DNA of 26,220 nt from contig NW_003546271.1 of NCBI RefSeq assembly GCF_000090795.2, positions 154,103 through 180,322 on the forward strand, in the 5' to 3' direction. This stretch comes from Amphimedon queenslandica. Lineage: Eukaryota; Porifera; Demospongiae; Haplosclerida; Niphatidae. The translations under genes were made by a program, and so were the position numbers. Shown here one piece after another: positions 17,029-26,220 of this stretch (position 1 is the first letter of the stretch; every line of letters starts with the position of its first letter). Under the pieces are notes generated by a model. That model did not search any database. It was not told where the DNA came from and saw nothing but the letters and a program-made list of their open reading frames with translations.

Positions 17029-18498
17029 GAAAAGAAGAGATAGGTTTGAGCTTGAGCCAGACACATGTAAATAGGGTGGTCCAGTAGTTTTGTTGTCAAT
17101 TATTAGTCTGTTATAATAATAATAATACATGGAATTATTTATTGTGTTATAAATCAGAATGGAGTGATAACAACATGGCCTAGACATGCAGTCATGACTG
17201 ACATGATTTGACAATAGTCAGAGAAAGAGTCTCGTTGCAGCCTCTGGTTCTGGGTGTCTCATCGTAATAGAATGACTTTTGGTGTTATGACACATGGCTG
17301 TACATAAAAATAGGATATTCAACACAGCAACCTTCTCCAAACTTATTGTAGAAATTAAAGAAACTATTTTCAAAGTACTGTGATGGAAAATCAGCTCTGA
17401 CATAACTTTCCAGGCTTACACTTAACAGCTTTTTCTTTGTCATTAAAGAGATAGTTAAAGCGATGAAATGGTATTGACATTTTACTTCTATGGAGGATAC
17501 CAGATTTTAAACTAGATGGTAATGCCGATCATAGTGTACTAATGTCATCCAGCAGTACTCTCCTGCATGTATCTGGGTCATGATATAACCTAATGATAAT
17601 AAATGAACTGTCAGTCAAGCAAATTGTACGTTATTGCTGTGAAAGTGATACCTCAGCTGGCACCCTTGTAGCGTCCTCTTTGAGTACCCTTTCAATGGAC
17701 TAAATACAATACATGGCCCTGTAATTTTATCAGTCTTCAGAAAACATTGTTGGAGTATATAGCTGCTTAACTCTCTTCTCTATTAATCTCTTCAATTCAT
17801 ATACATTCGTTTCATTACCACAACTACCAAACATTAATCATTTTCTTCAACAATTTCTTTCTTTTCATGTAGCTCCTTGTAGAAGCCATCAGTGACAGTT
17901 TGTTTGCATTTACGCACCATTTTGTTACCATGGTAATGCTTATAAATATAGTTAATAATCAGTAAATAAAATTATTCACGTATGAATAATAATTATTGAA
18001 AGCTATGAATGTAATTATTAAGAAATGTCTGCACAGCCCATTGCAATTTCCAGACATGCTTACTGCAACAGTTGACACAAGGTGCTGTACTCTAGGAAGA
18101 GCTGTCAGAGTCTTTTTAAATACAGATTCTTACTGTCATGTTTGTATACAACAAATAGACCCCAATTATTGTGTTCTAAAATCAAGCTTTTTTACTCGTA
18201 ACTCACCATTGGTAACTTTGAAGTAGGCAGTGTGACACCTTTTATTCCAGCCACACCTTTTATTGCCACAGCAAAGTAATGCAAGGCTGAACAATGTAAC
18301 ATGTACAATAACAGTGAGTCAGCAGCATTCTCTTTATAATTTTTCAAGAACAAATTGATGTTTGACTTTTGTTGCTTTTTCATAAAATCATTCTAAAAAT
18401 TCATTTAAAGAATTCATATTACAGCACCAAATTAAGTGGGTGTAGTCTTAAATTTGAGCGTGCTCATTTGAGTGCTCTGATTATGCAAACAAATAAAA
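17029..18498. other. Non-coding stretch
   Basis: About 1.5 kb of AT-rich sequence without a credible reading frame or spliced gene. TTATTC/GAATAA forms a small palindrome near 17970. GCCACACCT at 18250-18258 and GGGTGTAGT at 18438-18446 are copies of the motif discussed under findings. No terminal repeats of the preceding gene were found. Confidence 0.55.
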
Positions 18499-18507
18499 AT
18501 TGATGCT

Positions 18508-18983
18508 AGGGTCCGCAGCTCAAAAAATTGAAGTCCTCTAAGAAATTCTTTTGGTAGTGATATGATGAGTACTAAAGAGTATTGACTTAGCTGTATTCAT
18601 TATTCTTTCAAATACCTTCTCTTTCTCATATAATTATAACATTTTGAAAAATGAGCCTGGCTTGATATTTTAATTGACGTGTGCCTTAATAAAATAGTTA
18701 CAGTGTCTCTACTGTTCAGAAGCGAGATAGTGATTTTTCTACAAGAGTTCTATTAAGGTATTAAATTTATATTACCTATTTGCTGCTCAGAGTAGCTGAA
18801 CAAGTAGCAATGATATTTGTTGAAATTTAGCCAAAAATATTGTATATAAAATTTAGACATTTTGCTTAAGTATCATATATTTGTAACTCCTAAGTAGATG
18901 CATAACATCTACTAGACCTGCCCAATATCTGTATGAACTTTGAATGAAATCTGTTTTTGTTAACCATCCGGCTGGTGAGCAGT
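18508..18983 (+). repeat. Left terminal inverted repeat
   Basis: It begins AGGGTCCGCAGCTCAAA. Blocks shared with the inverted right arm include TTGAAGTCCTCT, AGAAATTCTTTTGGTAGT, TTCTTTCAAATACCTTCTCT, TTTTAATTGACG, TACAGTGTCT, CAGAGTAGCTGA, AAATTTAGCCAAAAATATTG, GCTTAAGTATCATATATTTG and ATCTGTTTTTGTTAACCATC. The match stops at about 18983, after GAGCAGT. Confidence 0.85.
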
Positions 18984-19146
18984 TTTTGAAATGAAATTTA
19001 ATGATGGGTGTGGCCATTCATTTACACATGCTTCATGTTTTATTGGGTCATAGCGCACAGTTCTAAGTTTTTCTGTTCTTGACTTCAACAGAAATAATAC
19101 TGGAAAAGTATTACTAAATGGTGGGATTACAGACTATAAAATCATA

Positions 19147-19695
19147 GATTACTGTGTGTCGGGATTTATTTGCGGCTGCAATTATTCGCTGTCATTATAA
19201 AATTCAATTAAAAACCATGGAAACTGTTAGAGCGTTGCTATGACAATTACGACGCATTAAGTGTTAAGCTATTTATCTGTTCTTTAGCAATTATAGTGGA
19301 GCCATTCACCAATAGCGAGTCTTTTTCTATCTGTTAACTTATTGTATGGACCTCTAACTCAGAGCTCTTTCAGCCTCTTTGCTGCAAATTGTTGCTGGTC
19401 TGCATGCTGGTGATAATAAACCACGCCCAAGTCAATAAACATTAACTAGACTGGGTGAAGAGTCCCAAAATATGGCGAAGCACTAGTTCGGAAAGGAACT
19501 GGTAAAGCAGCTCCAAAGAGCATAAGGCTTAGAGACACAAGAACAACAGCTCAAGAACACTGCAGCAAGGTGCTTTTCTTCACTATTCACCGTTTTCAAT
19601 TAAAGTAACACCTAGGTTTCCATCGTTTTTAATTAAAATTTTTCTTATGACCTCAAATAATTGCTGCCGCGAATATATTCCGACATACGGTAACC
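19147..19695. mobile_element. Nested foldback element with about 80-bp inverted ends
   Basis: Left end 19147-19224 and inverted right end 19616-19695 align. GATTACTGTGTGTCGGG matches the complement of 19679-19695, then TGCGGC.GCAATTATT, GTCAT, AATTAAAAAC.ATGGAAAC. The first 35 positions from 19154 match at 29. The interior has no intact gene, only an ATG at 19472 opening a stop-interrupted frame (MAKH, FGKELVKQLQRA). A TA lies at each edge, which would suit a TA- or TWA-target element, but the flanking triplets (TTA and TAA) are not identical. It sits inside the larger transposon, so it inserted later or was carried. Confidence 0.65.
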
Positions 19696-20076
19696 TTAAT
19701 AGTAAAGCTGGAGGTTTTTGGGAATTTCGTATCACGATATATTCACTTTAAAATACGGCAATAATTATGACTAAATATTTTTCTAGTATTAATAACAATA
19801 ACTTTTAACAATTAAGTCTTATTGACAGAAAAACAATGTAATTCTAAAATAATACCATAGATCCACATGTAGTCTGTAATATTTATGGTATACTAAAATT
19901 ACTAATACATTCAACTGCAGGTAGACACATTCCATACTCTGTTACACATGCATGTGCTTCCATGCAGTAACTATAGTGATAACCATAACTGAGCACAGTC
20001 ATTACTTTTTTTAGAGTTGAAGTCAATTGAAGTCATACTGCATAAATAATGACAACTTTGCAAGGTATTTATTGTT

Positions 20077-20298
20077 ATGTTTAATAATACTTTAGTGCAT
20101 GATAATTATGTAGGTGTATTACATGTAAAAGACCTACAGAAAGATGTACAAGAGTGAATTGTTAAGATTTTTGATCTGTCTTTAAAACTTCAACGGCAAA
20201 ATGATGATATATATAGTATCAAAAAAGACCTGAAAAAGTTACTAGCTGAACTGAAAGAAGCAAAAGTTACTTTAAAAGACATTGCTGAGCAATTATAG
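20077..20298 (+). pseudogene. Small coiled-coil ORF, one internal stop
   Basis: ATG at 20077 opens a 73-codon frame ending in TAG at 20296-20298, broken once by TGA at 20158-20160. The second half reads KIFDLSLKLQRQNDDIYSIK and then KDLKKLLAELKEAKVTLKDI, a regular heptad pattern (I, L, L, L, V, L) typical of a coiled coil. It runs towards the minus-strand gene, ending about 145 bp from that gene's stop. This arrangement suggests a second, accessory gene of the transposon. I recognise no family. Confidence 0.5.
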
Positions 20299-20443
20299 TT
20301 AGATTGGGATTACAGTGTACTCTATGTATAAAACTCATGCATGGTACTAGATACATGTATAAAATATTATTAAATGCATTGAATTGAATCAAAATTATTG
20401 AAATTATTTTTTTTATATTTTACATGAAGTACTAAAACTAAGT

Positions 20444-20710
20444 TTAATCATTCAATACAATTAAATCACCCTGTGATATGTCTTCTAGCAAGTTAAAAAA
20501 GTAATGATCTTCCTCTTCGTCATAAGCACCCTCATGTATCTCAGTTTTATCATCATAACTTGCAACAAACCCTTTAAACCATTTCTCTCCGTCATCAACT
20601 TCAAACTTGTGATACATAATTTGTCCAACAAGAGATTGTGCTGAGTATCGAATGCTGCTTGATAAACATAAAACTTCATTGGAGAATTGCTTAATTATAT
20701 CTGATAGCAA
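20444..20710 (-). pseudogene. C-terminal Tudor-like segment of the transposon gene
   Basis: An 88-codon open stretch that closes the minus-strand gene. After SSSIRYSAQSLVGQIMYHKFE it has W-F-K-G-F-V, then Y-D-D, then an acidic/aromatic run (YDEEEDHYFFNLLEDI) and ends GDLIVLND. Order and spacing of W, Y and F with acidic residues resemble the aromatic cage of Tudor/Spindlin-type domains that bind methylated histone tails. If right, the element may have used chromatin marks for targeting. The fold call is by pattern only. Confidence 0.4.
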
Positions 20711-23513
20711 TTTCTTTTTCCTCCTAGAGGATAATGGAATGTTAATCTTCTGCCAAACACTTTCTGATGTTTATTTGCTCTCTTATTACAGCAAGGTTTT
20801 TCTATACTTTCTTGGAATTACTAATGCTTTTCTCCTCGATAATGTTGCCATCAATTCATCAACAGATGTAATTAGACATATTTTTGATAACCACTCTCTT
20901 TCCTTAGCTGCCTATTATTCAAGGCATCTCTTTGACATTTTTCTTCTCTCATCGTTTTCTGTCTGAGCCACCTTTTTTCCATATCATTTATCCACTTGTA
21001 CTCTGCTTTTTCATGCCAGTTGAACTATGTGACTTTGTTCTTCATTGCGTAGTTCATGAAGCCATTTAATTGTCTTATTTTTCTTTGCCAGAATCAAATT
21101 AGATTTTGCCATCTGATGCATATTTTGTAATGCTGTTGACAAATATTCATTCAATACAAGTATACTCTCACAAATATAATTTGGCTTGAAAGACTTTATG
21201 ATCATTTTCATGTTAGAGTAAGGTTCCCAATATGTGTCACCTGGTAATTGGTTCTGTGCATAAGATAGAAGCATCGAAGCAGCTCCTAAAGCAAGCAATG
21301 GATGAAGACATTTATCATCCTTATCATTGTGTGTGAAGATTTTTCCTTAAACAAATTTATAAGAGCTATGCAATCGTGATTCATCTTTCTATCACTTCCA
21401 TGTAACCTTTTCTCTGATAAAAAAAACTTGATAATTTTCATTCATTGCTGCATTTTGATCATGTTTGACTGTATTAAGAAACTCTTGGAGTTCTAAATAG
21501 TGCTGATTCATATCAAAAACATTGTTATCAAGATCACATGATTTTGCAAGCATCACAAGATTAGAGTAAATGTAATGAAACATAACAGCATCAGCTTTAA
21601 GTTGAGCCAATGTATTAATATCCTGTAATTTTTCATGTACACTTTGTTCCAATTTGTTGCCCTTATCTTTCCTGTTGTATTTAAGAAAGCTGATTGCTGC
21701 TTCACAAAGAAAAAGAACTTTGCCTGCATTTGCTGCTGTGACAAAATATCTACTTCCAACTTGTCTCTCTATTCTTGTTTCTAAACAGTGCTCATAGTAG
21801 GAAAGTTGTTCTGTGGTGCATGTAGAAGACATTAGTGTCAAATAATTAGGAGAGGTCACTGCACCATGAGCATGTTTAGGAGCAACATGCTTTCCACCAT
21901 GTTTTCCAAGTAGTTTGCAAAACTCATGTACTAGTACGTCACAAACTGGATTGCTTTCAGCTATTTTAATGCGATCAAAAAAGTTTTTCGAAGGTTCACT
22001 TCTAGATGCATGTAACAAATTTTTTCAATTACATTAGGACATTCGCATGCAGGCCCATAGCGTTCCGTATCTTCCTCTCTCTTTCCTTCAACAATCCTAT
22101 TAAACCTTTTTTAAGTTGATGCTGAATCAGATGATGAGGATTGTATTAGTGTACAGTTAATTTTATCTGCATTTGGCACATGCAGGGCATGGGCAATCTC
22201 TCTAAGCTTCTACAGTTCTTTTGAGATATCATCGATCATGCAATCACAACTACCATCCACTATTTCAATAACTGACAATGTCATGCCACTAATGGTAGCT
22301 TTTTTTGTGCCAGTGTAGTCCCATGACAGTTTAAATTCAATAAACCATACTGTGCCTTGTCAAGTAAGCATGTTGCTTCATGAGCTAAATTCACAGTAGT
22401 CAGTTCCTGCCTCTTATATGATGCTCATGACTCTCCAGGCACTTTCATATTATCGACATCTAATGAAGTTAAAAAACTCTTGAGAATAAATTTAATTGTG
22501 GTAGCAATTTTATGAGGTAGCATCTGGTTGGCAACTAGTGTATAGTAATGTTCCCTTATTGCTGTTCTACAAGCTCCACCTATTTCTTTGATCTGAAACT
22601 CTCCAAAATGCTCAGATGCTGTGCTTCTCTCCTTTTGTATTGATTTATGTAAGTCTGACAAGTTTTCATTCTCTGATAGTATTTCTTCTTTATAGTAAAC
22701 AGCATCCATAATAGTTGCTTTAAGTTCTTTCTGAGCCATTTGTACATGTTTTCGAGCAGAATCATGTTGGTTTGTTGTTGTTTTGAGCTTCTTTGTGACA
22801 TCAGAAGACATGCTTAGTGGAGTTTAGTTCAGTTCTAGCCACTTCTAGCTGACTTTATATCTTGAACAACTCTTTGATGCTCTGACACTTCCTCAGACAT
22901 TACTTCAAGATCATTCTGATAACCTGAAACTACTGACTGCAAGTGCTTCACGATATGATTTACCCCATATGACAAGTTCTGAATAAGGTTTGCTTGAATC
23001 TTTAACTCTCTGCATAAATGAGTAAATATTATCTTGATGGCTTGATATTCTTTGTGTTTGAAAATTATGATGAATCATTACATAGAACCTTCCAACAGTT
23101 GCTTTAGAAGCTGAACGTGAGACTTGCCATTTTTGCAAGTATTTATGCAGGTCTCTATAAAACCCAACAGTCACAGGTTTGTCTAGTGTCCAACACAAGT
23201 CAGCTTGGCCTTCAGCAGATTTCAGAAAAGCTCTTTGCAGTAAACTTTCAGTGACGCCATACTGCTGAAGTTCACTGGAAAACAGCTGTTTAGAGCCTAT
23301 AGTTATAAAATTATAGTTACTTATGGTCTGATGTTTCATCCAATATAGACTATAAGCTTCTTATGTAAAACAAGGTACCTTGTTTATATCTTGTTTTGGC
23401 ACCCATTGTCTATGACGGTAAGATCTAAGTGGTGAACCAATCAATTTTGGTTCTCTATTTGCAGATGGCTTTGTTGGAGCAGCAAGTCTTCGTTATTGTG
23501 ATATTGACTTCAT
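20444..23513 (-). pseudogene. Main gene of the long-TIR transposon, unidentified, broken
   Basis: Start ATG is placed at 23513, 59 bp inside the right terminal repeat, because one frame runs from there to 22911 with only two stops. Segments from the N-terminus: basic stretch REPKLIGSPLRSYRHRQWV; SKQLFSSELQQYGVTESLL and WTLDKPVTVGFYRDLHKYL (23339-22911); coiled coil (about 22900-22650, TKKLKTTTNQHDSARKH); a stretch to 22020 with ATISGMTLSVIEIVDGS, SSSDSAST, CECPNVIEKICYMHL; KLLGKHGGKHVAPKHAHGAV and YYEHCLETRIERQVGSRYF (22018-21392); LSYAQNQLPGDTYWEP (21298-21011); and a C-terminus with VGQIMYHKFE, KWFKGFVASY and EEEDHYFFNLLEDI (20710-20444) resembling a Tudor-like fold. At least six frame breaks. 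It is probably the transposase; the possible RNase-H motifs (a GTT box near 22315 and the Asp of SDSAST near 22125) are inference. Confidence 0.6.
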
Positions 23514-23571
23514 TATATGGCATTAAGAGCAGCCCCAACCTTGTGACAAGCAGGTATTATAACTGCTGACC

Positions 23572-24045
23572 AGCCAGATGGTTAACAAAAACAGATTTTA
23601 TTCAAAGTTATACTGATATTGGGCAGGCCTAGTAGTTATTTTGCATCTACTAACGAGTTACAAATATATGATACTTAAGCAAAAATTATCATTCGTCTCT
23701 TTTGCAATATTTTTGGCTAAATTTCTACATACATCATAGCTACTTGCTCAGCTACTCTGAGTAGTGAAAAGGTAATATAAGTATAATACCTTAACAGAAC
23801 TTTGTAAAAAAATTCTTAATTCTCGCTTCAGAACAGTAAAGACACTGTAATTACTCTTTTTAGCGCACGCATCGTCAATTAAAATATTAAGCCATGCCTA
23901 TTTTTCAGATAAGTTATAATAATAAAGGAAAGAGAAGGTATTTGAAAGAATAAAGAATACAGCTTAGTTAATACTCTTTAGTACTCTTCTTATTACTACC
24001 AAAAGAATTTCTAAGAGGACTTCAATACTTTGAGTTGCGGACCCT
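23572..24045 (-). repeat. Right terminal inverted repeat
   Basis: Inverted counterpart of 18508-18983. It ends TGCGGACCCT at 24045. It contains TTAACAAAAACAGAT, CAAATATATGATACTTAAGC, CAATATTTTTGGCTAAATTT, TCAGCTACTCTGAGTA and ACTACCAAAAGAATTTCT, all complements of left-arm blocks. Any promoter of the minus-strand gene probably lies in this arm. Confidence 0.85.
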
Positions 24046-24054
24046 ATGGATGCC

Positions 24055-24711
24055 AGCATGGGTAAACAAATTATGGTCATTTTTGCCTTGTTAATGAAAT
24101 GAAACAAACATTGTTTTAAAAATCAGGATAGATAATGGTACATCAACCTAAAGTAAAGAAAGGTTGATTTAGACTGGATACAGAAGTGTTACTTGGCAGA
24201 ACATCCTTGAGCTGGGTCTATCTTGCTCTTGTAAGTCTAGTGGTATGTAGAGCTACAAAAATATGTATTACTAATTTAGTCTAATTTATTGACATAAAAA
24301 TATTACAAAATATGTATTTATGATTAGGAGAAAAGGCCCTAACATGATCAGTCACCACAAAGTTAAATTCAGCTTTATGGAAGAAAAATAAATACAGTTT
24401 CGTACCAACCTACTCAAGTGTAGTTAGTGCAACAAAATTAATGCATTGAACAGACTTGTGAACAAGCAATGACACAAAATATACATTGTAATAATGATAA
24501 ACAACTGTTTGTGGACACCTGCTCAAAATAATTTGAATTGAAAAAGATGGAGTTTCAGACTAAGAAAGTGCACCCACTATGACATTATCAAAAAGTATCA
24601 CTTTTAATGCAAGTGTTAATATGGCTTGATGTTCAAACTGTTTCACTAAATTTTTTGGATGGTTTGTGAACCTTACAAAGCACTTTACACTTTCAATAAT
24701 GTACATTTGAT
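24055..24711. other. Non-coding stretch
   Basis: AT-rich; no credible gene, RNA or repeat structure seen. Confidence 0.6.
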
Positions 24712-24965
24712 GGTGGTAAGGGGATGTGCTATAGTGCACTCGTCTAATCATTACCCAAGACACAAGTAGGTGTGATTGAGGGTAAAGCAGTCTCTCCTGT
24801 CCCTGTGTGTTCGCTTGACCTCCACTTTAGAGCAGACACTGCTTCCTTGTCTAGTCCTGGAGAGTCTTATAATCAACACTGGCTCCAGAAAGAGTTATTC
24901 TTCATCTTGGATATGCTTGAATTCTACTTTCCGTGGAGAAAAAAGCTGGCAAAGTTACCCAACAT
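24712..24965 (+). mobile_element. Possible tRNA-derived SINE
   Basis: The head GGTGGTAAGGGGATGTGCTATAG, then TGCACTCGTCT and about 35 bases later GTAGGTGTGATTGAGGG, has the spacing and partial sequence of degenerate Pol III A and B boxes. The following body (CTGGAGAGTCTTATAATC, ACACTGGCTCCAGAAAGAG, AAGCTGGCAAAG) resembles SINE bodies I remember from sponge-type genomes. There is no clear poly-A or simple-repeat tail and no flanking duplication. A profile or copy-number search would decide. Confidence 0.35.
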
Positions 24966-25238
24966 AGGTTGGTTTCCCTGCAGCTCTTTGGTAGTTAGAG
25001 TAAAAGAGCAAACAGGGCAGATAAAATAATCAAGGAAAGCTTCATTTTTTATTAATATAAGAGGAATTACGCCAATCATCTTCTTAAAGACATAGTACCC
25101 AATCATGGCTTACCTTGTGAGTTTACATGAGGCTCTTTTTTTCCAGAAGTTGTGACCGGAGTCTTTAAACATCAGAGTCTCAAAAAATGTTGTAGGCAAC
25201 AAGTAAATCACTACTACTACGTGTGAGTGGAACATAGT

Positions 25239-25405
25239 TTAATTGAGCCACACCTTCATTGCAGCCACACCTTTACATGGCGGCAGCGTATATGATACAT
25301 GCGGCAGTGCACTATGTGCAGCAAACATGTGGATTTTCTTCTGTCTAAGAAGCAAAACATTCAATGCCTTAAAACATTCACTGAAATTTAATAAATTTAG
25401 TACAT
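25239..25405 (+). repeat. Dispersed repeat R1, copy 2
   Basis: Same orientation as copy 1 at 3961-4103. It is about 20 bp longer because of an insertion in the GGCGGCAGCGTATATGATAC part. It carries GCCACACCT twice (25247 and 25264), the second within the shared CATTGCAGCCAC block. No coding potential. Confidence 0.6.
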
Positions 25406-26220
25406 GCTAAAGCTCCTTGACTGCCTCAAAACTTTCACTAATTACTTTCGTTTAATTAATAGAAACTGTTGCATACAGATTGTGCACTCAAGTGCTGTCG
25501 TTTAATTTATTTAATTAATAATGAGCACTGACATAAAAATAGAGTGAGACAAAGTGTGAACTAGTTAATGACGTCAAGCACCGGTGGTAAGCCTAGGACA
25601 TGCCCAGGCAGCTAGCGTAAAAATTAAAAATTTAATTTGTAGATCTAGTAAAGAATTTGTTAGCTTGGGTGAAAATTAGAGGCTGGAGAGTGACAAAAAC
25701 ACCAAGAGCATGGACAATGTAGGTGGAAGGAGCAAGAGTAAGAAGTGAGACCAGTACAATTGTTTGATACATTCGATTACAGTAGAGAAAGGTATTTCTG
25801 AATCAAAGCAGGGCTAGATGTTCCATAATCTTGGCAAGCAGTTGAAGTAAAAATGTCTCGTTAGTTTTGAAACTAGCAATAGTAATAACACAGAGTATGG
25901 AACACCAAATTTGCCATTATTACAAGAATTTTTAAACAACAAAAAGTGGCGATGCACAAGGGCATCACCTCATTGAACTGACTGACGATACCAAGTGTTA
26001 CAAGTAAATAAGAAACATTAAAAATGGAAAAGCAGTAGGATTTAAAATGGGAAAAAGTAAAGAAACATGAGAGTACTTGCAAACTGGTGTGAGAAAATAT
26101 CCTACACCACTCCATGAAACATAAAACCCTCACTAGTGTAACTGTGTAAGCCTTATGGTGCATGCTCAGTATTTGGGAATAATCATAGTCTTTTGCAGGT
26201 TAATGCAGTGGTGTAGGATA
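25406..26220. other. Non-coding stretch to the window edge
   Basis: AT-rich. A perfect CRE-type palindrome TGACGTCA lies at 25569-25576. TATCCTACACCACT (26098-26111) recurs as an exact inverted copy at 26207-26220, the last bases of the window. A 96-codon minus-strand frame at 25873-26163 is hydrophobic and Cys/Phe-rich with no family signal; I do not call it a gene. Confidence 0.5.

Larger units (their letters stand above)
18508..24045. mobile_element. Large DNA transposon with 475-bp terminal inverted repeats
   Basis: The sequence from 18508 inward to 18983 reappears inverted at 23572-24045; the two arms are 476 and 474 bp. Both outer ends read AGGGTCCGCA followed by A/G-CTCAAA. By eye identity is clearly above three quarters along the whole arm. 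Flanks ATTGATGCT (18499-18507) and ATGGATGCC (24046-24054) match at 7 of 9, consistent with a degenerate 9-bp target-site duplication. The interior holds a roughly 3-kb broken minus-strand gene, a small plus-strand coiled-coil ORF and a nested foldback element. Long terminal repeats with a 9-bp duplication recall Mutator-like elements, but no Mutator transposase was recognised, so superfamily is open. Confidence 0.8.

Noticed and set aside
20652..20966. Plus-strand frame of 104 codons rich in Phe, Leu and Ser
   Set aside because: It lies opposite the minus-strand transposon gene, whose frames match a consistent protein; the plus frame has only low-complexity hydrophobic composition.
25873..26163. 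Hydrophobic 96-codon minus-strand frame
   Set aside because: No family motif, biased AT-driven composition and no splice or promoter context.

Overview
This window looks like repeat-rich, AT-rich DNA from an animal nucleus. There is no operon-like gene packing, no ribosome-binding sites and no intact long gene. It holds relics of at least four kinds of transposable element, plus a gene relic with very short GT-AG introns (41, 43 and 58 bp, one carrying a perfect TACTAAC branch site). Tiny introns, a Helitron with an N-terminal basic repeat region, BEL/Pao and Gypsy elements, and several protein families I associate with sponges and other early-branching animals suggest a demosponge, perhaps Amphimedon-like. 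That assignment is inference from memory, not a search result.

Layout. 1-907: 3' end of a Ty3/Gypsy retrotransposon (RNase H, polypurine tract, 3' LTR). 1004-3927: decayed BEL/Pao pol (RT, RNase H, integrase, C-terminal domain). 3961-4250: a dispersed repeat also present near 25.3 kb, then a 39-bp-arm foldback element. 4828-5521: a HIRAN-like coding remnant whose first part is tandemly duplicated with a 240-bp period. 5553-5713 and 12988-13130: two copies of a dispersed repeat starting with a G/C-rich hairpin. About 6300-11609: one decayed autonomous Helitron (69-bp repeats, DUF6570-like region, Rep with an HMH motif, PIF1-type helicase with Walker A), followed by inverted repeats, a 23-nt palindrome and a 35-bp minisatellite. 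14469-17028: a spliced, frame-broken gene of a transposase-like family I cannot name.

The main find is at 18508-24045. Two imperfect inverted copies of about 475 bp, both starting AGGGTCCGCA, bound a roughly 5.5-kb element flanked by a degenerate 9-bp direct repeat. Inside, on the minus strand and starting 59 bp from the right terminal repeat, lies a roughly 3-kb broken gene of an unidentified family (basic N-terminus, coiled coil, a possible RNase-H-like stretch, a Tudor-like acidic/aromatic C-terminus). A small coiled-coil ORF runs towards it on the plus strand, and a separate 0.55-kb foldback element with about 80-bp arms is nested in the left half. I read this as a large cut-and-paste DNA transposon with long terminal inverted repeats, now dead.

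The rest (4.25-4.83, 5.71-6.15, 12.1-14.4, 17.0-18.5 and 24.05-26.2 kb) is AT-rich non-coding sequence with microsatellites, a possible tRNA-derived SINE, short palindromes and scattered GGGTGTGG/CCACACCC motifs. No host gene is convincingly visible. No tRNA or rRNA gene and no CRISPR array was seen.
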